From Pseudomonadota bacterium (GTDB lineage: Bacteria; Desulfobacterota; Desulfobacteria; Desulfobacterales; RPRI01), in the NCBI GenBank assembly GCA_018817425.1, contig JAHITX010000060.1, forward strand, positions 1-64,000: a stretch of DNA of 64,000 bases, in the 5' to 3' direction. The position numbers and the translations under genes are program-made. Of this stretch, positions 53,835 through 62,536 are shown piece by piece; position 1 is the stretch's first letter; each line of letters opens with the position of its first letter. Below the pieces are notes generated by a model. It was not told where the DNA came from. It worked only from the letters and a program-made list of their open reading frames with translations, and searched no databases.

Positions 53835-56435
53835 ATGATAAAATTTACTGAAATTTATAATAAAATTTTTAAAAGAAATAAAATAAAATCGCCATATGAT
53901 TTGCAACATCTTTTGAGTGAATTCAAATCCCGATATCACAACTTTAAACTTCTATTAAGTTCCAACAATAAAGCACTTGATATTATGGCTGATATCGAGT
54001 TGCTTCTTGAAGGTAAAAAACCATTTGGCATGTCCCAGATAAAATCTCATTGTACTGCTGCATCGGTTAATGTTTATAAAATGTTAAAAAACTTTGATGA
54101 ACTTGTCCCGGGAAAATACAGTGAATTGTTTTCCCGATTCAACGATATACAGCAGGACATAAATAATATTGTTTCACAAAAAAAGTCTGCAACTGATCAC
54201 AGACTAGTTATACCTCTTGTTTCAGTTAACAAAGATATGGCCGACTTTATCGGAAGTAAAATGGCTAATATCGGAGAAATAAAAAACAGACTTAATATAC
54301 TAGTGCCATCAGGTTTTGTTGTTACTTCTGCGGCCTATGATAAACTGATTTCACATAATGATCTCCAGGCTGAGATAGAAAGGCTTTTTCAGACAACCGA
54401 CACCGATAATATGGAACAACTTTATACTTTGTCTTCAAAGATCCGGCAAATGATTATGAGATCTGAAGTGCCTGATGAACTTGAAGATTCCATTATTAAA
54501 TCCGTTTACGACATAGAATATATCAGGGGCAGGAAAATACGCTTTGCTTTAAGAAGCAGTGCTATCGGAGAGGATACTGCTAAAAACACATTTGCAGGTC
54601 TTTATCACTCAGAATTAAATGTTGGTGTCGACAATATTATTGACGCATATAAAACTGTGATAGCAGGAAAGTATTCGCTTCCAGCTATTACATACAGGCT
54701 GGAAAGAGGGTTTCGGGATGAAGATATTCAAATGCCGGTTGGTTGCATGGAAATGGTGGATGCTGTTTCGGGAGGAGTATTATATTCAAGAAACCCTTTG
54801 GATATGAGTGATGATTATATTTTTATTAATTCAGCATGGGGTTTGCCCAAGTCGGTTGTTGACGGAAGTATTGATTGCGACCTTTTTGTCGTTTCAAAAA
54901 AACCGCCGATTACGCTTGTACATGAAGATATAAAAGTAAAATCAAAAAAGTTTGTCTGCTTTTACGAAGAAGGCGTATGCCGCATGGATAATACCGGAGA
55001 ATCAAAAGATCTTCCCTCTTTGACCAGGGAACAGATGTATAGTTTATGCAACATGGCGCTTGCGATAGAAAAATATTACTGCTCGCCACAAGATATTGAA
55101 TGGGCGGTTGACGGCAAAGGGTCGATTTATCTGCTTCAGTGTCGGCCATTACAGGTATCGGAAAAATATAAAGAGGTTGTGTTTCAGGATCATGCAAAAA
55201 AGGATGCAACCGTTTTAGTTAAAGGAGGCATTACCGCAAGCCCAGGAGTAGCATCCGGAAAAGTTTTTCATGTTGATAAGGCAGTTGATATTTTAAAATT
55301 TCCGGAAGGAGCCGTGCTTGTAGCAAGGCAGGCGTTGCCGGCATGGGCGCCTCTTTTAAACAGAGCTTCTGCTGTTATTACTGAACAGGGAGGTTTTGCC
55401 GGTCATCTTGCAAATGTTGCCCGGGAAACGGAAGTGCCTGCTCTTTTCGGTGTCCCCATGGTTTATGATAAATTAAAAGATGATGAAATTGTAACGGTTG
55501 ATGCAAACTGCCTTGCCATCCATGCCGGAATAATAAAATGTCTGTCGGATCCTTTTGAGAAACAGAATAATCTTATGCATAACAGCCCTGTTTATGATGT
55601 TCTGAAAAAAGTAAGCAGGCACATTGTTCCTCTTAGCCTTCTTGATCCTGATTCGCGTGGCTTTAAACCTTTAAATTGCATATCCTTGCACGATATCACC
55701 CGGTTTATACATGAAAAATCAGTGCATGAGATGTTTAATTTCGGGAAGGAACATAACTTTTCAGAGCGTTCAGGAAAACGGCTTGTGGATAAAATCCCGA
55801 TGCAGTGGTGGGTTTTAAATCTGGATGATGGGTTTAAAGAAGAAGTTGTTGGAAAGTTCGTTCATCTTGATAATATTATATCTATTCCAATGCTTGCAAT
55901 ATGGGAAGGAATCACTTCGATTAAATGGGATGGGCCTCCTCCTGTTGATGGGAAAGGACTTGCCAATGTGATGTTTGAAGCCACTTTAAATCCTGCTCTG
56001 ACAACCGGTCTTCGATCCAAATATGCTGAAAAAAATTACTTCATGATATCTAAGTCGTTTTGCAGTCTAAGTTCAAGGCTGGGTTTTCACTTTTCCACAA
56101 TAGAAAGTATTGTATGTGACCGGGAAGGAGAAAATTATATCAGTTTTCAGTTTAAAGGTGGTGCAGCTGATCATGACAGAAAACTCAAAAGAGTCCTGTT
56201 TCTTGCGGAAATACTGGAAAGATACGGCTTCAGAGTAAGCGTTAAAAAAGACAGCCTGTTTTCAAGGGTAGACAACAGAGAAAGAGTATTTATGGAACAG
56301 CGCCTTAAAATACTGGGCTATCTGACAATTCACACAAGACAGATTGATATGATTATGTCAAAAGAGTCCGCTGTAAATCATTACAAAAAGAAATATTTCG
56401 CAGATATTGAGAAGATAATAGGTGCCGAAGGCTAA
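53835..56435 (+). CDS. PEP-synthase-like phosphotransfer protein lacking the C-terminal PEP domain
   Basis: An 866-residue protein. Residues 1-120 are helical and unrecognised. Residues about 135-440 form the ATP-grasp (PPDK N-terminal) domain with SKMANIGEI, RFALRSSAIGEDTAKNTFAG and DIEWAVDGKGSIYLLQCRPL. Residues about 460-560 are the swivelling phosphohistidine domain with His524 in TEQGGFAGHLANVARE. The C-terminal 300 residues do not match the PEP/pyruvate barrel of true PEP synthase. It may phosphorylate an acceptor other than pyruvate, or act in signalling. It sits alone between two transporter/kinase operons. Confidence 0.85.
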   Translation: MIKFTEIYNKIFKRNKIKSPYDLQHLLSEFKSRYHNFKLLLSSNNKALDIMADIELLLEGKKPFGMSQIKSHCTAASVNVYKMLKNFDELVPGKYSELFSRFNDIQQDINNIVSQKKSATDHRLVIPLVSVNKDMADFIGSKMANIGEIKNRLNILVPSGFVVTSAAYDKLISHNDLQAEIERLFQTTDTDNMEQLYTLSSKIRQMIMRSEVPDELEDSIIKSVYDIEYIRGRKIRFALRSSAIGEDTAKNTFAGLYHSELNVGVDNIIDAYKTVIAGKYSLPAITYRLERGFRDEDIQMPVGCMEMVDAVSGGVLYSRNPLDMSDDYIFINSAWGLPKSVVDGSIDCDLFVVSKKPPITLVHEDIKVKSKKFVCFYEEGVCRMDNTGESKDLPSLTREQMYSLCNMALAIEKYYCSPQDIEWAVDGKGSIYLLQCRPLQVSEKYKEVVFQDHAKKDATVLVKGGITASPGVASGKVFHVDKAVDILKFPEGAVLVARQALPAWAPLLNRASAVITEQGGFAGHLANVARETEVPALFGVPMVYDKLKDDEIVTVDANCLAIHAGIIKCLSDPFEKQNNLMHNSPVYDVLKKVSRHIVPLSLLDPDSRGFKPLNCISLHDITRFIHEKSVHEMFNFGKEHNFSERSGKRLVDKIPMQWWVLNLDDGFKEEVVGKFVHLDNIISIPMLAIWEGITSIKWDGPPPVDGKGLANVMFEATLNPALTTGLRSKYAEKNYFMISKSFCSLSSRLGFHFSTIESIVCDREGENYISFQFKGGAADHDRKLKRVLFLAEILERYGFRVSVKKDSLFSRVDNRERVFMEQRLKILGYLTIHTRQIDMIMSKESAVNHYKKKYFADIEKIIGAEG

Positions 56436-56453
56436 AGCTTTGTTAAGCGCTTA

Positions 56454-56882
56454 TCAGTAACTTTCGGATTTACCCCTATTTTCTTCAAGGCGGGTTATTT
56501 TTCCTTCCTGAATTTTTTTTCTTTTATAGGCGTCTTCGAGCTTATATAGCAATTCATCAACATCGGTTGGTTTCATCAGATAGTCAAAAGCTCCAAGTTC
56601 CATTCCCTCAACAGCAACCTCAACGTTCGCATGCCCCGTCAGCATAACTACTTCAACAAGGGGCTTTATCTTTTTAATTTCTCTTAATGTCTGTATGCCG
56701 TCCATGCCCTGCATTTTTACATCCAGAACAACAAGATCCGGTGGAGACTCTTTTAAAATTGTAAGTGCCTCTTCTCCGCTATATACTCCACTTGCCTTTA
56801 CCTTTCTCTTTAACAACCTTTTTAACAATGTGTCTAAAAACTCTTTTTCATCATCTACTATAAGAACGCTGAATTCGTACAC
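56454..56882 (-). CDS. Single-domain response regulator
   Basis: About 142 residues from a GTG at 56882, chosen because GGAGG stands 8 nt upstream; the frame to 56945 overlaps the gene before it. Receiver features are VDDEKEF, a phosphoacceptor aspartate in VVLDVKMQG, TGHANVEVAVEG and LMKPTD, followed by a short lysine-rich tail. No output domain. One base separates it from the preceding receiver gene, so two receivers and a kinase share one transcript. Confidence 0.9.
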   Translation of the reverse strand: MYEFSVLIVDDEKEFLDTLLKRLLKRKVKASGVYSGEEALTILKESPPDLVVLDVKMQGMDGIQTLREIKKIKPLVEVVMLTGHANVEVAVEGMELGAFDYLMKPTDVDELLYKLEDAYKRKKIQEGKITRLEENRGKSESY

Positions 56883-56883
56883 T

Positions 56884-57306
56884 TTAATTGCCTCCTGCCT
56901 TTGAGCAAACCTGTATGATCTTATTAAACAAATCTTCAAAATCACACGGCTTTGTGAGATATTCAGCAGCGCCGTAATTAACAGCTTCTTCCGACGCAGC
57001 CTCCGATCCGTGTCCTGTCAGTATTATTACCGGAAGTTCCGGAGTCATTTTCCCGAAAATTTTCAAAACCTCGATTCCATCCATATCTTCCATCTTAAGA
57101 TCAAGAACCGCTACATCAAAATCGGTTTTTCGCATAGCCCTGAGCGCTTCTGTTCCTGAAAAAGCTTTTGTTACATCAAAATTTCTTTTTGAAAGTCTTT
57201 TGGCAATAACATTGACAAAGTCTTTTTCATCATCCACAAACAATACCTTGATAGGGTCATTATTTTTATCGGGTTCTGCATTTATGCTTTGTTTTCTTTC
57301 CGCCAT
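56884..57306 (-). CDS. Single-domain response regulator
   Basis: A 140-residue receiver with a short charged N-terminal extension. VDDEKDF, the phosphoacceptor aspartate in AVLDLKMED, TGHGSEAASEEA and LTKPCD are present. No output domain. It follows the kinase gene at 57384 by 77 nt, a gap that includes a short CCATCG/CGATGG hairpin. Confidence 0.92.
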   Translation of the reverse strand: MAERKQSINAEPDKNNDPIKVLFVDDEKDFVNVIAKRLSKRNFDVTKAFSGTEALRAMRKTDFDVAVLDLKMEDMDGIEVLKIFGKMTPELPVIILTGHGSEAASEEAVNYGAAEYLTKPCDFEDLFNKIIQVCSKAGGN

Positions 57307-57383
57307 TTTAAATTACCTGTTCTTGCTCCAGCAAAGTATCCATCGCCTACGATGGCTCTTATGTCTATCGAAAAAACCGCTTA

Positions 57384-59075
57384 TTAATTTCTTTTGGTGG
57401 GAAGCCGTATATAAAATGTTGTCCCGGCATCGACTACACTTATAACATCGATTATTCCTCCCATCTTTTTTACTATTCCGTAGCATATTGAAAGTCCCAA
57501 TCCGGTTCCTTTCCCCACAGGCTTTGTTGTGAAGAAGGGGTCGAATATCCTGGCAAGATTTGATTTGGGAATTCCAGGGCCATCATCAGCTATGCTGATT
57601 ACTGTTTCATTTGCTTCCAGAAAGCTTGTCAGTGTTATATTTCCACCTCTTTTTTCCAAAGCATCCAAAGCATTATTCATAAGATTCAAAAAAACCTGCT
57701 GTATTTCAGTATGTGACAGCCGTAATATCGGGAGGTTTTGCTGAAGATTGGATTTTATGCTGACATTGCTGAATTTCGCTCTTTGCGAGCAAAAACTTAC
57801 CACATCATTTATTACATCGTTTATATTGGTATCTTCCAATACAGTATCCGTTTTCCTGGCAAAACTCAAAAGCTTTTTAGTAATATCCCGGCATCTTTTT
57901 CCCTGGGTCTTTATTTGCGCAAGCGCCCTTTCAAGTTCTTTCCTGTTTTCCGTGTTGCTTAAAGGCTCATCCTCCATAAAGTCGTGAACCCAACCTGCTT
58001 CTTCAACCATAATTGCAACAGGATTATTGATCTCATGAGCTATGCCGGCTGCAAGCTCACCAAGTGAAGCCAGTTTTCCTGTTTCTAAAATCTTTTGGTT
58101 CATGGCTTCTTTTTCTTCATCCGTTTTGGCTATTTTGGCTATTATCCATTTTGAAAGCAAAAAGGCGGTTATCATGATTACTATGCCGTCTATCAGAATA
58201 ATAAGAATAGTAATATGTTTAGCATCAGTCAGCTCGGCAAAGGCATCCGATTTGTCTTGCTGGCAGATAAGTACCCAGTCACCGTTTTTTATCAAAGAGG
58301 CTACATATAAATGCTTTTTCTCCGAATCATCCTCTATCTCGGAAAAATATATCTCCTCTTTTGTGCTGATTCCTTTTTTAATATTGTTGAAAATGGAATA
58401 TACTTTGCTGGAAACGACTTCAGAATTAGGTTTTGACTGAAATTCTCCTTTGCTGTTTAGTATGAATGCAAACCCGGTTTTGCCTATCCGGAGGTTTTCA
58501 ACAAGAGAATTGAAAGTAGCAAAGCTTATAGTTGTTTTTAATATCCATGGAAGTCCATTGTTGTTTTGTCTGACAGCGATTATAAAATGAGGAGTGCCCC
58601 GCAGGCCAAGAAATATATCGCTTATAAAATAATTGCTGTTAATTGCCTTCCGAAACCACTGAGTTTCCGAATAATTAGCCTTTTCCAGTTTAAAAGGTCC
58701 AGCATAAGTTATCTGAATGCCTTTGTCATTAATTACTCCAAGGTCTTCAAAAACAGAACCATATTCAGTCTGTAGCGAAGCAAGGCTGTTGTTTAGAAAG
58801 TCTTCATTATTAAGTTCCTCAAAAGTAAATGATTTTGCCATAAATCTTATACTGTTTAATTTTTCCAGCAAAAAACCGTCAATATTTTGCTTATGCTTTA
58901 AAACAAGTTCGCCGAGATGGGCGTTTTGTTTTTTATGGTAGGAAGCACTGAAGCGTTCTAAAATAATGCCGCTGACCGTGACTAAAGGAACAAAAGAAAG
59001 CGCAATAATAATAAAAAGCATTTTTTTTAAAAGGTATTTATAATAAGGATCTTTTAGTTGGTTTTTCCAGGTCAT
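57384..59075 (-). CDS. Cache-domain sensor histidine kinase
   Basis: A 563-residue membrane kinase with helices at about 17-38 and 285-308 and a Cache sensor between them (VFEDLGVINDKGIQITYAGP; ISDIFLGLRGTPHFIIAVRQ). HisKA has His347 (AAGIAHEINNPVAIM). HATPase has DDGPGIP, FDPFFTTK and GKGTGLGLSICYG. It is a paralogue of the kinases at 48180 and 59978. It heads an operon with two receivers and is divergent from the sigma-54-driven operon at 59568. Confidence 0.92.
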   Translation of the reverse strand: MTWKNQLKDPYYKYLLKKMLFIIIALSFVPLVTVSGIILERFSASYHKKQNAHLGELVLKHKQNIDGFLLEKLNSIRFMAKSFTFEELNNEDFLNNSLASLQTEYGSVFEDLGVINDKGIQITYAGPFKLEKANYSETQWFRKAINSNYFISDIFLGLRGTPHFIIAVRQNNNGLPWILKTTISFATFNSLVENLRIGKTGFAFILNSKGEFQSKPNSEVVSSKVYSIFNNIKKGISTKEEIYFSEIEDDSEKKHLYVASLIKNGDWVLICQQDKSDAFAELTDAKHITILIILIDGIVIMITAFLLSKWIIAKIAKTDEEKEAMNQKILETGKLASLGELAAGIAHEINNPVAIMVEEAGWVHDFMEDEPLSNTENRKELERALAQIKTQGKRCRDITKKLLSFARKTDTVLEDTNINDVINDVVSFCSQRAKFSNVSIKSNLQQNLPILRLSHTEIQQVFLNLMNNALDALEKRGGNITLTSFLEANETVISIADDGPGIPKSNLARIFDPFFTTKPVGKGTGLGLSICYGIVKKMGGIIDVISVVDAGTTFYIRLPTKRN

Positions 59076-59567
59076 GGTATAAAATCAGAAATTGTTTTTT
59101 CAACAGTTATGCAAGTATATGTTTTTGTCTATCTTATAATCTATCGTCTGTAAAGTTGTTTTTGGCGGACACATGGATGAAAAATCAGGACGTGTTCGTG
59201 TTTTTAATATTAATTATTGAAAAAAAGGTTATATGTATTTGTTTATATAGGATATATATATTAATAAGCGCCGTAGGAATCAACTCAAGAAATAAGTTTT
59301 TGTTAGTTTGTTATGTATTTTTTAAAGCAACCCCGGTTTAACTCTTTCCTTTCAAAAAAACCGGAAATCCCCATACAATATTTCGGCAGTATGTCATAGT
59401 GTATTTTACATATTGTAAAAAATATCGACACAGATCTTAAAAATCACAAATTGCGTATCATGACTTATTCTAATAAATCTATATGTTATAAATATATGCC
59501 TTTAAATAAAGATGGCACATGTCTTGCCTTAATATTTGTAAAATAATTTATACCGGGGGAATAGGCA
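59076..59567. other. Divergent intergenic region
   Basis: A 492-bp gap between two kinase operons that read away from each other. It contains the sigma-54 promoter listed separately for the right-hand operon. No credible ORF was found. No clear promoter for the left-hand kinase was found. Confidence 0.5.
59513..59527 (+). promoter_or_regulatory. Sigma-54 promoter for receiver-kinase-receiver operon
   Basis: TGGCACATGTCTTGC matches the RpoN consensus TGGCAC-N5-TTGC exactly, with GG and GC 10 bases apart. Transcription would start about 12 nt later, near 59539, and the first gene begins at 59568. The activator is not obvious nearby; the sigma-54 activator at 30549 belongs to another operon. 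Confidence 0.85.
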
Positions 59568-59963
59568 TTGAAAAAAGAATTCAAAATACTAATTGCAGAC
59601 CGAAACTCCAATGTTAGAGAATTTTTAAAGCGTGAAATGACAGACGAAGGATATGCCGTTGTTATGGCGGAAAATGGAAGGGATGTTTTAAAATGGGTAT
59701 ATAATCTTAATCCTGTCGATCTTTTAATACTTGATCCTGATTTGCCCGATGCTGATGAATCTTTATTGCTGATGAAACTTAATCAAAAAACCCCCTACAT
59801 TCCGGTAGTACTTCATACATTTTTTTCAGATTATATTGCTACTTCAAAAATTCTTGCTCTATCAGAGTTTGTTGAAAAAGGCGGAAACAGCATAGAACAA
59901 CTTAAAAAAATTATTGAAACTATTTTAAAGAACAATATCAGCACAAACCTTGGAAAAGGATAG
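59568..59963 (+). CDS. Response regulator receiver protein (variant acidic pocket)
   Basis: A 131-residue receiver from a TTG start with a GGGGGA ribosome-binding site. Phosphoacceptor Asp56 (LLILDPDLPD) and a lysine in EFVEKGG are kept, but the usual pair of acidic residues after strand one is A10-D11, so magnesium binding may be altered. No output domain. It heads the operon with the kinase at 59978 (14 nt later). Confidence 0.88.
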   Translation: MKKEFKILIADRNSNVREFLKREMTDEGYAVVMAENGRDVLKWVYNLNPVDLLILDPDLPDADESLLLMKLNQKTPYIPVVLHTFFSDYIATSKILALSEFVEKGGNSIEQLKKIIETILKNNISTNLGKG

Positions 59964-59977
59964 GCGGAGGTACTGAT

Positions 59978-61639
59978 ATGAAAAGAAGGTTATACGCAAA
60001 TCTTCAGAGAAGAATTATTCTTATAACCCTATTTGTTTCCTTCGTACCGCTGATCTTTCTTAGTATTACAATCTACCAACAATTTGCACGTGTTTTTAAA
60101 AACAAAATTCAAGAACAAATCACTTATCGGGCTAGAGTTCAGAGTAATGCTATAGAACTATTCCTAAAAGAACGCACTGCAATTCTTTTGGCTATGTCCG
60201 ACTCATATACATTTGATTTCCTATCGGAAAAAAATAATCTCGAGAAAATCTTCAAAATAATGAACAACCGGGTTGGAGGGTTCATTGATCTGGGAATGAT
60301 AGACAGCTCCGGCCGTCATGTCGCTTACATCGGTCCTTATAACCTCCTTGATGTTAATTATTATTCGGAACCATGGTTTCATGAGGTTGAAAGCAAGGGT
60401 GTTTATGTAAGTGATGTGTTTATGGGATATAGAAACGTACCTCATTTTATTATCGCCCTCCAGCGTCAGGAAGCAAACAGAAGATGGATACTAAGAGCGA
60501 CTATAGATTCCGATGTTTTTGAAAGCCTCGTTCGTACCGCACAGGTTGGAAAAACAGGGGATGCTTTTATTATAAACAAAGATGGCTACTACCAAACCAG
60601 CATGCGTTTTGGAGGCGCAATTCTTTCCAAATCGAGCATAGACACTACTATCTTCGGAGAGGGAACAATGGCGCTGGAAAAGATAAACGAACATGGGAAA
60701 AAGTTGTTATATGCCGGCCGCTGGTTTAAAAAAAACAACTGGCTTCTTGTTATAAGCCAGGATGCTTCCGAAGAAATGACACACCTTTTCAAAACAAAAC
60801 AAATGGAAATTGTTATCGTAACAATAGGCTGTCTGATGATAATTTTTACTACTATCTTTACAACTCACAAAATCATAAAACGTCTGGAATATGCAGACAA
60901 TAAGATGAACGAACTTAATGCTCAACTCGTTCATTCGGATAAACTGGCTGCCCTTGGCAAGATGGCCACAGGTGTTGCCCATGAAATAAATAATCCTCTT
61001 GCAGTAATAGCTGAAAAAACAGGTTGGATGGAAGATCTCTTAGAGGAAGAAGAGTTTCAGAGCAGCCAAAATCTCGAAGAGTATAAAAAGTCGCTTTTAA
61101 AAATCGAAGAGCATGTTGAAAGGGCAAGAAAGGTTACACATGGAATGCTCGGATTTGCGCGCAGGATGGAACCTCACTTAGAAGATGTTGACATTAATAA
61201 GGTCATTAATGAAACAATAACTTTTCTTGAAAGTTATGCCCGTACAAATAATATCTCTATAATAAATGATTCAAAATCCGATCTTCCTATTATCGCAAGT
61301 GATCATTCACAGATACAGCAGGTATTTTTGAATCTTTTGACCAACGCTATAGATGCGGTAGGAAAAGATGGAAATATATATATAAGCAGTAAAAGCAATG
61401 ATTCTAAAATAGCAGTCAGCATAAAAGACAATGGGCCTGGGATTCCCAAAGAGCGTCAGACAAGAGTTTTTGAACCCTTTTTCACCACCAAAAAATCGGG
61501 CAAAGGCACAGGGCTTGGTTTATCCGTCAGTTATAATATTGTAAAGAATCTGGGTGGAACCATAAACCTTGAAAGTGAAGAAGGGAAAGGGACAACATTT
61601 ACCGTTACACTTCCGGTTGTTGTTCCTGAAAAGAAATAA
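59978..61639 (+). CDS. Cache-domain sensor histidine kinase
   Basis: A 553-residue membrane kinase, paralogue of those at 48180 and 57384. Helices lie at about 12-33 and 276-296. The Cache sensor contains GGFIDLGMIDSSGRHVAYIGPY and GVYVSDVFMGYRNVPHFIIALQR. HisKA has His335 (ATGVAHEINNPLAV). HATPase has DNGPGIP, FEPFFTTK and GKGTGLGLSVSYN. It lies between two receiver genes in an operon that continues into a TauE exporter gene, which suggests that the sensed molecule is linked to sulfur anion transport. Confidence 0.92.
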   Translation: MKRRLYANLQRRIILITLFVSFVPLIFLSITIYQQFARVFKNKIQEQITYRARVQSNAIELFLKERTAILLAMSDSYTFDFLSEKNNLEKIFKIMNNRVGGFIDLGMIDSSGRHVAYIGPYNLLDVNYYSEPWFHEVESKGVYVSDVFMGYRNVPHFIIALQRQEANRRWILRATIDSDVFESLVRTAQVGKTGDAFIINKDGYYQTSMRFGGAILSKSSIDTTIFGEGTMALEKINEHGKKLLYAGRWFKKNNWLLVISQDASEEMTHLFKTKQMEIVIVTIGCLMIIFTTIFTTHKIIKRLEYADNKMNELNAQLVHSDKLAALGKMATGVAHEINNPLAVIAEKTGWMEDLLEEEEFQSSQNLEEYKKSLLKIEEHVERARKVTHGMLGFARRMEPHLEDVDINKVINETITFLESYARTNNISIINDSKSDLPIIASDHSQIQQVFLNLLTNAIDAVGKDGNIYISSKSNDSKIAVSIKDNGPGIPKERQTRVFEPFFTTKKSGKGTGLGLSVSYNIVKNLGGTINLESEEGKGTTFTVTLPVVVPEKK

Positions 61640-61658
61640 AAGCAAAACAGGAGGACTA

Positions 61659-62072
61659 ATGTTTACCTTCCGTGTATTAATTGTTGATGATGAAACTGAT
61701 TTTCTGGAAACAATAGTAAATCGTCTGCAAAAAAGGAAAATAGAGGCAACAGGAGTTTTAAGCGGAGAAGCCGCATTAGACCTTATTAATAAAACATCCT
61801 TTGATGTTGTTTTGCTGGACGTCAAGATGCCGGGTGGAATTGACGGGATAGAGGTGTTAAGAGCGATAAAAAAATTACATCCTTTAACCGAAGTAATACT
61901 TCTAACTGGTCATGCCGCTTTAGAAACCAGTATTGAAGGATTAAAGCTGGGAGCATTCGATTATCTGCTCAAACCGGTGAAGTTCGCAGAACTACTTGAA
62001 AAGCTTACAGCGGCTTGTAAAAAGAAAAATGCACAGCAACTGAAAATTAACAGTGCAAAAATACAAAAATAA
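61659..62072 (+). CDS. Single-domain response regulator
   Basis: About 137 residues from the ATG at 61659, preceded by AGGAGG; the longer frame from 61569 overlaps the kinase gene and was rejected. VDDETDF, the phosphoacceptor aspartate in VLLDVKMPGG, TGHAALETSIEG and LLKPVK are present, followed by a lysine-rich tail. No output domain. It resembles the receiver at 56454 closely (both have a lysine-rich tail and a TGHA motif). Confidence 0.92.
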   Translation: MFTFRVLIVDDETDFLETIVNRLQKRKIEATGVLSGEAALDLINKTSFDVVLLDVKMPGGIDGIEVLRAIKKLHPLTEVILLTGHAALETSIEGLKLGAFDYLLKPVKFAELLEKLTAACKKKNAQQLKINSAKIQK

Positions 62073-62172
62073 TTTGGCATCATAAGGCATATTTTTATTA
62101 AATACTGTTGAAACTTAAACTATACGCCCGTGAGGCGAAAAAATAATAAAACATAAAAAGGAGGGTAACAAA

Positions 62173-62469
62173 ATGCGTAAATTGTGGTTTAAACTTACAG
62201 GTATGATTACAATGACATTTCTTGTTATAGCCAATGCAGCTTTGGCGGGAGGGGAGAAAGCTTCACTTCTCGTTATAGTAGCCGACACCCGTAAGTTAAG
62301 CGGCTGGGAGGCATGGTTTGCCAATCTTTATAATGAAAGTCATGTGTATTTCACAATTTTAACAGTTGTATCCATTCCGATTATCGGAGTGATTTTTGGT
62401 GTTATAGCAGACCTGGTTATGTCCAGGATAGGAATAGACCTAAAATCCAGGGAATTGTCCGAACACTGA
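62173..62469 (+). CDS. Small membrane protein next to TauE exporter
   Basis: A 98-residue protein with a cleavable or retained N-terminal hydrophobic segment (about 8-25, ending ANAALAGG) and a second helix (about 58-82). No family is recognised. A strong AAGGAGGG ribosome-binding site precedes it. It lies 67 nt before the TauE gene and may be its small partner, like the larger membrane protein coupled to the other TauE gene. Confidence 0.7.
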   Translation: MRKLWFKLTGMITMTFLVIANAALAGGEKASLLVIVADTRKLSGWEAWFANLYNESHVYFTILTVVSIPIIGVIFGVIADLVMSRIGIDLKSRELSEH

Positions 62470-62536
62470 GATTTACGGCTATCCTTAAGGGAGAGAAATA
62501 TAATTATAATAAATAATATTTTCTGGAGGTTATATC

